The position numbers and the translations under genes are program-made. The notes under the pieces are model-generated. The model saw only the letters and a list, made by a program, of their open reading frames with translations, had not been told where the DNA came from and ran no database searches. This document shows positions 7,259 to 12,908 of a stretch of 12,908 nt of DNA, piece by piece. Source of the DNA: Gammaproteobacteria bacterium UBA7376 (GTDB taxonomy: Bacteria; Pseudomonadota; Gammaproteobacteria; Pseudomonadales; Azotimanducaceae); the NCBI GenBank assembly GCA_002470275.1, contig DKNY01000047.1, positions 1 to 12,908 of the forward strand, given 5' to 3'. How positions within the stretch are numbered: the stretch's first letter is position 1; every line of letters begins with the position of its first letter.

Positions 7259-8302
7259 CTAGCCTTCCTCAAGACGACGAATGACTGCTTCAGCAAAGGC
7301 CTTGGTGCCTAGGGAACCGCCGAGGTCTCGGGTCTTTTCTCCCGCCTGGAGGCAGCCATCATAGGCGTTGCGAATCGCGGTTGCACAGGCAGCAAAGGTT
7401 TCTTGCTGATCTTGTTCAGCCAGATAATTGAGCATCATGACCGCAGACATCAGTAGAGCCAGGGGGTTTGCCACGTCCTTGCCTGCAATATCCGGAGCGC
7501 TTCCGTGGACGGCCTCAAAAATGGCCTCTCTGTCGCCGAAGTTGGCCCCAGGGACAACGCCCAGCCCACCCACAAAGCCAGCGCAAAGGTCGCTGACTAC
7601 GTCGCCGTATAGGTTCTCAAGGAGCAGGACATCAAACTGGCTCGGGTCCTGAACCAGCTTCATGCACCCTGCATCGATAATCGTGGATTCAAACACGATG
7701 TTTGGGTAGTCCACCTCGTGGACCCCATCGGCGCAGTTTAGGAAGAGCCCGTCCGTGAGCTTCATAATGTTGGCCTTATGCATCACCGTCACCTTTTTGC
7801 GACCGCGACGATTCGCAAACTTAAAGGCCCAGGTTGCAATGCGCTGACATGCGTTTTGGGAGGCGACCTTCATGCTCATCACCACGCCCGGGGTCACTTC
7901 GTTTTCGACCCCGCTGTAAAGTCCTTCGGTATTTTCGCGAATGATGACGATGTCCACGTCTTGGTAGCGGGTGGCTACCCCCGGCAGGCTCCGCACTGGG
8001 CGTACTGCCGCGTACAGGTTAAAGGCCTTCCTTAATTTGACGTTGATCGAGGTAAAGCCCTCTCCCACCGGGGTCGTACAGGGGCCCTTCAAGGCCACCT
8101 TGCATCGGGTGATTTCATCCATGGTTCGTTGAGGCAAGAGCTCCTTCCCGTGCTCCAGCGCCCCAAGCCCGGCCACCACTGGGATCCATTGGATGGACGT
8201 CCCCGCTCGGGCAGCGGCCACGTCTACGATGCTCAGCACGGCCTGGGTTATTTCGGGCCCAATGCCATCGCCGGCGATAACGGGTATTTCACGTGTGCTC
8301 AT
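7259..8302 (-). CDS. NAD-dependent isocitrate dehydrogenase (IDH/IPMDH family)
   Basis: A 347-residue beta-decarboxylating dehydrogenase, expected to convert isocitrate to 2-oxoglutarate in the TCA cycle. Substrate residues are in place: Ser85 and Asn87 with Arg91 (SINVKLR), Arg101 and Arg122. The catalytic pair is Tyr129 (ENTEGLYSG) and Lys176 (VMHKANIMK), and the metal-binding aspartates are Asp234 and Asp238 (YGDVVSD) with one near residue 210. The cofactor loop reads HGSAPDIAGKD. Asp271-Ile272 stand where NADP-dependent E. coli Icd has Lys-Tyr, which indicates NAD. The S-x-N motif argues against 3-isopropylmalate dehydrogenase, although homoisocitrate-type relatives are close. No strong Shine-Dalgarno precedes the ATG. 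It is the first gene of a pair with the crotonase. Confidence 0.92.
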   Translation of the reverse strand: MSTREIPVIAGDGIGPEITQAVLSIVDVAAARAGTSIQWIPVVAGLGALEHGKELLPQRTMDEITRCKVALKGPCTTPVGEGFTSINVKLRKAFNLYAAVRPVRSLPGVATRYQDVDIVIIRENTEGLYSGVENEVTPGVVMSMKVASQNACQRIATWAFKFANRRGRKKVTVMHKANIMKLTDGLFLNCADGVHEVDYPNIVFESTIIDAGCMKLVQDPSQFDVLLLENLYGDVVSDLCAGFVGGLGVVPGANFGDREAIFEAVHGSAPDIAGKDVANPLALLMSAVMMLNYLAEQDQQETFAACATAIRNAYDGCLQAGEKTRDLGGSLGTKAFAEAVIRRLEEG

Positions 8303-8603
8303 CTTGTTATGCCTATGCTGGTGTCCATGCTGGCTCGGGCGGCCGGTCGACGGATCATGTGGTCACGATGGTCTTGCGTTCTCGCCTCGGGGCCCATGCC
8401 CGGCATTAGAACTCACCTGAGTCAGGGCATGTTCTTCTTGGTTGAAGCAGAATAATTGCTGCCTTAGAGCGCCCTGGGCTCTAGAACCTACGGTCCCGGG
8501 ATGTTAGCAACATGCCCTCTTGGTTGCTAGCGCGGCTAGCCAAATGCCCTCGACAGGCAGGCCGAATAAAGGGATTCCGGGACTTGGCATACCGGCCCAA
8601 AGT

Positions 8604-8618
8604 TAATGATGTTCATTA
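8604..8618 (+). promoter_or_regulatory. operator-like palindrome upstream of the dehalogenase-like gene
   Basis: TAATGA-TGT-TCATTA is a perfect 6+6 inverted repeat with a 3-base centre. It lies just upstream of the best -10 candidate and covers the expected -35 position, where a repressor would block RNA polymerase. The size fits a small dimeric HTH regulator. Which regulator binds is unknown; the XRE-type gene on the other side of the hydrolase is one candidate. Confidence 0.45.
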
Positions 8619-8628
8619 TTCCTTCGCC

Positions 8629-8634
8629 TATAGT
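8629..8634 (+). promoter_or_regulatory. -10 element of the dehalogenase-like gene
   Basis: TATAGT matches the -10 consensus at five of six positions and lies 29 bases before the ATG at 8664. At 17 bases upstream the sequence is ATGATG, a poor -35 that overlaps the palindrome. The promoter may therefore be weak or need an activator. Confidence 0.4.
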
Positions 8635-8663
8635 GTGGACTGAACGAACTAGGCGAAATACTT

Positions 8664-9725
8664 ATGAAAATCTTGCGAACACCTGACAGTAGATTCCACG
8701 ACCTCGTCGGCTACCCGTTTGCGCCGCACTACACCAACATCCGGACGGAAGACGGCAGCGAGCTTCGCATTCATCACCTTGACGAGGGTCCCATGGACGG
8801 ACCCCTTGTACTCTGCCTCCACGGGCAGCCCGCATGGAGTTACCTGTATCGAAAAATGATTCCCAAGCTGACCCAGGCCGGCCTGCGCGTCATTGCCCCG
8901 GACCTACCCGGATATGGTAAGTCTGATAAACCGGCTGCCCGGGAGGACTACAGTTACGAGTCACAGGTTCAATGGATGGGGCAGTGGCTAGAGCAAAATA
9001 ACCTGTCGGATATCACACTTTTTGGCCAAGATTGGGGCGGTTTGATTGGCCTGCGGCTAGTGGTGCACCATGACGCGCGCTTCTCCCGCGTGGTGATCTC
9101 CAATACTGGCCTCCCCTATAACCCAGACGTTGCTGCGGAGGTCATTCAAGAGGTCGAAGATTTCCGAGCTAACGCGCCAACGCCCACTCTTCTGAGCATG
9201 CAGCGTGCCCTGTTCAACATGGCGGGTAGCCAAGCCACGAAGTTCGCCTATTGGCAGAAGTTTTGCTGGGAAACCGAGCGCTTGCCCATCGGCCTGATCA
9301 TGTCCATGAGCGCAGAGCGCCATTCCAAGCTGATGCGCGGACTAAAATTTATGCTGTATGCCGCTGGCGTCTCGGCACCGCTCCCTAGTGCGTTCGCAAA
9401 GGCTTATGAGGCGCCCTTTCCCGACCCGAGCTATATGATGGGACCGCGCGCCATGCCAAGCCATGTGCCCACGTTACCGACCTCGGCGTCTCTTGAGCAG
9501 CAGCGACAAGCCTGGGCATTTTTTGAACGCTTTGGGAAGCCCTTGCTCTGTGCCTTCACGGACGATGACCCCGTCACTGCCGGCGGGGCAAAGCCGTTTC
9601 TAGCGCGCGTCCCGGGAACCCGCGATTTGGCGCACACCACAATCCGGGGTGGTGGCCACTTTGTTCAGGAAAAGGCCCCGGATCAGCTGTCGGCGGTCAT
9701 TGCTGGTTTCGTTGAATCAACCTGA
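8664..9725 (+). CDS. haloalkane dehalogenase-like alpha/beta hydrolase with enlarged cap
   Basis: A 353-residue cytoplasmic hydrolase, the only plus-strand gene here. The N-terminus (RTPDSRFHDLVGYPF) and core resemble DhlA-type haloalkane dehalogenases, which hydrolyse a carbon-halogen bond to an alcohol. Motifs: HGQPAWSYLYRKMIP at residues 53-67 (DhlA has HGEP), APDLPGYGKSDKP (78-90), the nucleophile elbow GQDWGG with Asp123 followed by the halide-binding-type Trp124, the acid in FTDDDP (Asp300-302), and the base His332 in GGGHFVQE. From nucleophile to histidine it spans 209 residues against 165 in DhlA (Asp124 to His289), so the cap (about 150-270) is some 44 residues longer. Trp197 or Trp202 could be the second halide-binding Trp. 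Epoxide hydrolase or another hydrolase activity is possible. The Shine-Dalgarno (AGGCGA) is weak. Confidence 0.8.
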   Translation: MKILRTPDSRFHDLVGYPFAPHYTNIRTEDGSELRIHHLDEGPMDGPLVLCLHGQPAWSYLYRKMIPKLTQAGLRVIAPDLPGYGKSDKPAAREDYSYESQVQWMGQWLEQNNLSDITLFGQDWGGLIGLRLVVHHDARFSRVVISNTGLPYNPDVAAEVIQEVEDFRANAPTPTLLSMQRALFNMAGSQATKFAYWQKFCWETERLPIGLIMSMSAERHSKLMRGLKFMLYAAGVSAPLPSAFAKAYEAPFPDPSYMMGPRAMPSHVPTLPTSASLEQQRQAWAFFERFGKPLLCAFTDDDPVTAGGAKPFLARVPGTRDLAHTTIRGGGHFVQEKAPDQLSAVIAGFVEST

Positions 9726-9741
9726 TTTTGATCACGGACGT

Positions 9742-10248
9742 TCAGCTGCGCCGGCGCGCCTGTTGCCTGGCCAGGCGTTTTTCGATTTGCCGACGTTCCC
9801 ACCCAGGACTAAACAGGTCGAACATCTCAAAGACCGTCATACCGTGCATCACGACGCCTAGCCCCCAACCCAGTAGCGGCCAGAAGAACCAAAGGTATTG
9901 CGGATTGATCGTTAGGTTCAGAATGACCAGCCCAACGTTGACAATGCAGAATGAGAAGAGGTGGCCATAGAACCCCTTAATATCTCTGGCATACTCCATG
10001 GCCTCTCTTTCTTCCCAGGAAAGCAGCGCCTGACCGTACTCGGTTGTCGGATCTTCATTTTTCATACTGACCTCTTCAGCTAGCTCTGTGATAGGTATGC
10101 CAAAGACTGCAGACAGGGCGTTGAGGGTCTCTAGGCTGGCATTACCCCCCCGCTCAACTCGCTGAACGGTGCGTGTGCTCAACCCGGTGACTTGGCCCAG
10201 CGTCTCCTGAGACCAGCCTCGTTCGAGCCTCAACTTTCTAATCAACAT
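9742..10248 (-). CDS. XRE-type HTH protein with a 2TM domain
   Basis: A 168-residue membrane-tethered regulator. Residues 1-55 form an XRE/Cro-like helix-turn-helix (LRLERGWSQETLGQVTGLST, RTVQRVERGG). A charged linker and amphipathic stretch follow (about 62-93), then two hydrophobic helices (about 94-112 and 118-136) with an aromatic turn between them, and an Arg-rich cytoplasmic tail. This is the known combination of HTH_3 with the Pfam 2TM domain. Its targets and signals are not generally established. The ATG at 10248 matches the usual family start; a GAGGG lies 13 bases upstream. It converges on the dehalogenase-like gene, with only 16 bases between stop codons and no good terminator. It is separated from the exported protein gene upstream by 136 bases, in which I see nothing convincing. 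Confidence 0.88.
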   Translation of the reverse strand: MLIRKLRLERGWSQETLGQVTGLSTRTVQRVERGGNASLETLNALSAVFGIPITELAEEVSMKNEDPTTEYGQALLSWEEREAMEYARDIKGFYGHLFSFCIVNVGLVILNLTINPQYLWFFWPLLGWGLGVVMHGMTVFEMFDLFSPGWERRQIEKRLARQQARRRS

Positions 10249-10384
10249 CGTTTGACTATTCCCTCTATCGCCGATGGATATTGGTTGTCAGGTCAGAATA
10301 CTGCCAATCGTTTCGATGCTACCACGACAGCAGCACGACAGTCGGATGGGTGTCACAAGGTAGAGGAAGACCCGAGGGCAGCGA

Positions 10385-10891
10385 CTATTCGATGCCGGCG
10401 TCGTAAAAGTTCGTATTCAAACTGACTTTGGCAACTCGTGCATCCTGCTCCAGTTGCATCATCACCGAAATGACGTACTCGCCCTTGCTAGGCCTTAGCT
10501 GGGCCACCCGCATCCCGGTAAAGACTTGATCCACCGAGAGTGCATGGCTGGCAGCGATGGCCTCCAGTAATGCCGTGCTTTCCCACTGTACCAACAAGCT
10601 GCCGTCGGTAGTGCCGTAGCGGCCGCTGAGCGAGTCCCGAATTAGAGTGAGGGTTTTGCCACCTTTGCTAATGGTCGCCCCATAGGTTGTGGCGGTGGGC
10701 AGGGCCGATCGCTTAACCACCGCTAGATCCCCGAGCCTGGCCCCAATTGAGGATGCCGGCACCTGAGAAGCCCGAGCCAATACAACATCCGTTGCCAGTT
10801 CGTACCGAGGTGCTTGGTCCTGGGCAAAAGAGAGATTGGAAAGGATCAACCAGAGGGTGCAGGTGGCGGCCACAACAGTTCGTTTTTTCAT
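10385..10891 (-). CDS. small exported protein with a subtilase-propeptide-like C-terminal half
   Basis: A 168-residue protein that I do not recognise by name. Residues 1-23 are a clear signal peptide (MKKR, hydrophobic core, cleavage after SFA). Residues 98-165 follow a beta-alpha-beta-beta-alpha-beta plan: LLVQW, then TALLEAIAASHAL, then SVDQVFTGMRVAQLRP, then YVISVMMQLEQDARV, then AKVSLNTNF. Subtilase prodomains (inhibitor I9 type) show the same order, with a G-x-x-V strand pair and a D-xRV-xxV-xxN ending. No transmembrane segment or cysteine is present in the mature part. It starts 19 bases after the protease stop, so the two are probably co-transcribed. I infer a stand-alone chaperone or inhibitor of that protease. 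The fold assignment rests on pattern only. Confidence 0.7.
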   Translation of the reverse strand: MKKRTVVAATCTLWLILSNLSFAQDQAPRYELATDVVLARASQVPASSIGARLGDLAVVKRSALPTATTYGATISKGGKTLTLIRDSLSGRYGTTDGSLLVQWESTALLEAIAASHALSVDQVFTGMRVAQLRPSKGEYVISVMMQLEQDARVAKVSLNTNFYDAGIE

Positions 10892-10910
10892 CGTCTTTTA
10901 TCTCTTTAAC

Positions 10911-12908
10911 TTAGCGGTAGAAGAATTGGAGCGACCACGACTCGATATCGAGCGTTTGACTGTCTGCATCATGATCAAAGAGGTGCATTATCCAATTACC
11001 AGCCGCTTCCTCCCCGTAGAAAGCGGACGCGGCCAGTTCGACAACACCGCTAGAAGGTGACATCAGTAAGGCAGTGTGAGGCTGGAGCAACGTCACTACC
11101 GTGCCCGAGGGAGATTCAAGCCTAACGCCTAAGCTATTGAAATTCGCGGCACTTGCCTCGACGTTGAGATCTACGCGCACAAATTCTACGGTGCCAGCAG
11201 TTGCCACCTGTTGGCTGTAGCTTTTTACTACACCTTCGTCCAGGGTAACCGAGAGGGTCGATAGCAAATCTCCTGCCTGAGTTCGATTTTGCGCAGCAAA
11301 GCTGTCGGCAGTAAATGTACCGGCCATGTCCATAGCAGCCTCAGCATCAACAGCGCCAAAACCATAAAAATTATGAAACGGATAACCAGCGCCGTTAGTA
11401 AGCCAGCGGTAATAGGTAACACCATCCAAGGCCCGAGGACTAAAGCCTGTATCCACCTGTCGCGCGGTTGCTGCCAAAATGTGTTTCACATCTCGGTAAG
11501 TTAGATTCGGATTGCGCTCGAGCATCAGTGCAACAACACCAGCAACGGCAGGGGCAGCAGAAGAGGTCCCATTGAAAATCGACGTATAGTTACAGTCGGG
11601 GTTCTCCGCATGCGGCGCTGTATGGTCCTCAAAGGCGTTATAAACTTGGGATAAAGGAGAGTTAGTCCCGGCGTAGCCCCCATCGCAAGTCGACCTATCC
11701 GCGGTCATGATCGCAGGCTCGAGACTTTCGCGGGTTCCGCCGGAATACAGCATATGTCTTCCACCCTGGCCACCGAACCCAGATACCCACATTGCCGATG
11801 TTGGAGAAGAATAGGACGCTTTCTGACCATCTGCTGCCAGTGCACCAATAACAAGGATTTCTGGGAGCCGGTGAAAGTAATCTGTGATCGCATCGTGGCA
11901 GCTCAGATCGGTACCGCAGTACTGAAGGTAAGCGGACCGATCGACGTCACTCAATCCTCCTCGAAAGGTATTGCCTGCAGCCTTGATCAGCACGGCACCC
12001 TTGCCGTCGCGCAGCGCCGGGATATTGGTCTCTATCGCCGTCTTGCGGAAACAGTCCATCTCAACAAAATTCCTGAGGTAAACACCAGCACTGAAGTTAA
12101 AAATATCTACATCTGCAGTGCGCGCATCACCGCCAAAGCTCACAATAAAGTCATCCGTAGACTGGCTCTCCAAAAAATTAAGACCCACCAGCGAAGCGCG
12201 CGGAGCTACTCCTAGCACACCAATATCATTCCAACCTCGTGCGGCAATGATGCCAGCCACTGATGTACCGTGGCTTCCGCCAAGATCGGCATTGGTGGGA
12301 TCAAGGTCCGCGTCGACAAAGTCGTAAGAACCGTCAGGCACCACGTTGTCCACTAAATCCTCATGGCCGATTTCCAAACCATCATCCACCACCGCAACGA
12401 TAACGCCATCCCCTGTGTAGCCTGTGGCAATAACCCTAGCGACGTTGAGATCCTCGCCAGCCGTAGCGGCAGATGAGGCAAAGTTTGTCTGCCCTGTATT
12501 GTCCAAATGCCACTGATACCGGTAGAGCGGATCGGTCCTCAGAGAAAGTCTGATGGTAGATACCTCTGAATCTCGCAAACCATCATTAACCCGATAGCTA
12601 AAGCTATCCGAACCACTTTCAGTCTCAGCAGTTTGGTACCTAAAGGTGCCAGTATCGGCATCCGTGAGCGTCACCGTCCCCAAGACCGCCGTTGTCTCGA
12701 TGGTGTAGACCACAGCGCGATTATCCTCAGATATGGACGTTAGCGTGCCAGTTAGCGTGTTTGTTGTCTGGGGTAGCAAATTCAACTCAAGAACTTGAGG
12801 TGCTGTGGTGGGTGCTGCAGGAATCTCTGAATCTAGGGGGGCTGGATCATCTTGGTCAGCCACACCATCGCCGTCATCGTCGGTATCCGCATTGTTGCCA
12901 ATCCCGTC
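10911..12908 (-). CDS. secreted kexin-like S8 serine peptidase with P domain, N-terminus outside window
   Basis: The frame stays open to the window edge, so the first 665 visible codons are a C-terminal part. The GTG at 12863 is internal. The leftmost residues (NADTDDDGDGVADQDD) are thrombospondin type 3 calcium-binding repeats. A cadherin-like/VCBS-type beta domain follows (about residues 22-110 counted from that GTG). The subtilisin-kexin domain comes next with Asp160 (VAVVDDGLEI), His198 (GGSHGTSVAG), oxyanion Asn298 (IKAAGN) and Ser434 (NGTSSAAPAVAG). The last 120 residues form a proprotein convertase P domain, ending in ESWSLQFFYR. Five cysteines (271, 316, 322, 393, 424) suggest disulphides and an extracellular site. 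No propeptide is visible in this part. Confidence 0.93.
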   Translation of the reverse strand, partial: DGIGNNADTDDDGDGVADQDDPAPLDSEIPAAPTTAPQVLELNLLPQTTNTLTGTLTSISEDNRAVVYTIETTAVLGTVTLTDADTGTFRYQTAETESGSDSFSYRVNDGLRDSEVSTIRLSLRTDPLYRYQWHLDNTGQTNFASSAATAGEDLNVARVIATGYTGDGVIVAVVDDGLEIGHEDLVDNVVPDGSYDFVDADLDPTNADLGGSHGTSVAGIIAARGWNDIGVLGVAPRASLVGLNFLESQSTDDFIVSFGGDARTADVDIFNFSAGVYLRNFVEMDCFRKTAIETNIPALRDGKGAVLIKAAGNTFRGGLSDVDRSAYLQYCGTDLSCHDAITDYFHRLPEILVIGALAADGQKASYSSPTSAMWVSGFGGQGGRHMLYSGGTRESLEPAIMTADRSTCDGGYAGTNSPLSQVYNAFEDHTAPHAENPDCNYTSIFNGTSSAAPAVAGVVALMLERNPNLTYRDVKHILAATARQVDTGFSPRALDGVTYYRWLTNGAGYPFHNFYGFGAVDAEAAMDMAGTFTADSFAAQNRTQAGDLLSTLSVTLDEGVVKSYSQQVATAGTVEFVRVDLNVEASAANFNSLGVRLESPSGTVVTLLQPHTALLMSPSSGVVELAASAFYGEEAAGNWIMHLFDHDADSQTLDIESWSLQFFYR

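Larger units (their letters stand above)
8303..8663. other. divergent spacer between the dehydrogenase and the dehalogenase-like gene
   Basis: This 361-base gap between divergent genes must hold both promoters. The half next to the dehydrogenase shows no convincing promoter or coding frame. The middle carries three stem-loops in a row: TAGAGC/GCTCTA (8465-8483), GGGATGTT/AACATgCCC (8498-8517) and GCTAGC-GCG-GCTAGC (8526-8540, extended by TTG/CAA). The word ATGCCCTC occurs twice (8512-8519 and 8544-8551), and TCTTGGTTG occurs twice (8436-8444 and 8518-8526). None of the hairpins has a T run. Their meaning is unknown; a decayed mobile or repeat element or a structured leader are possible readings. 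Confidence 0.4.

Noticed and set aside
8299..8358. 19-codon ORF whose TGA overlaps the ATG of the isocitrate dehydrogenase gene
   Set aside because: The 4-base overlap hints at coupling, but there is no Shine-Dalgarno before its ATG and the peptide has no notable composition.
9703..9735. Hairpin GTTG-AAT-CAAC near the end of the dehalogenase-like gene as a terminator
   Set aside because: The stem is only four bases, within the coding sequence, and is followed by just four T; too weak to call.
10319..10344. Direct repeat of ACGACAG upstream of the XRE-2TM gene
   Set aside because: Two short copies only, with no relation to a recognisable promoter or operator.
11754..12215. 153-codon plus-strand frame opposite the protease gene
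   Set aside because: It is antisense to the catalytic domain, which carries all expected motifs; no support for coding on the plus strand.

Overview
The window looks like a chromosomal segment from a gammaproteobacterium. The infC-rpmI-rplT-pheS-pheT-ihfA-merR block, followed by tRNA-Pro, is the order known from Pseudomonas and its relatives. A mitochondrial-type NAD-dependent isocitrate dehydrogenase and a secreted protease with thrombospondin-type calcium repeats suggest a free-living, possibly marine, member. That ecological placement is inference. Every gene except the one at 8664-9725 lies on the minus strand.

Region 1 (about 1-6520) is the translation block. Read in the direction of transcription, it starts with a good sigma70 promoter (6483-6511), then infC (IF3, probably starting at AUU), rpmI (L35) and rplT (L20). 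A leader with a strong terminator hairpin comes next (probable attenuator, with a short Phe-rich leader ORF). It is followed by pheS and pheT (phenylalanyl-tRNA synthetase), ihfA (IHF alpha), a MerR-type regulator, an exported DUF3108 protein, a perfect stem-loop, and the 5' end of tRNA-Pro with its own promoter at the window edge. Most genes are 0-15 bases apart, with Shine-Dalgarno sites often overlapping the previous stop codon. thrS, which precedes infC in E. coli and Pseudomonas, is absent.

Region 2 (6581-8302) is a two-gene metabolic unit: a NAD-type isocitrate dehydrogenase (TCA cycle) and a short crotonase that resembles delta3,delta2-enoyl-CoA isomerase (unsaturated fatty acid oxidation). 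A divergent spacer (8303-8663) with three stem-loops and an operator-like palindrome separates it from the next gene.

Region 3 (8664-12908) is accessory. It holds a haloalkane-dehalogenase-like alpha/beta hydrolase with an enlarged cap on the plus strand. Converging on it is a small XRE-type HTH protein with two membrane segments. The right end carries a secreted kexin-like subtilase, cut by the window end, and immediately downstream a small exported protein. The C-terminal half of that protein has the pattern of a subtilase propeptide (I9-like), which suggests a protease and its stand-alone chaperone or inhibitor. This pair is the most interesting candidate for a little-described system here. 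No CRISPR array, insertion sequence, integrase or rRNA was seen.
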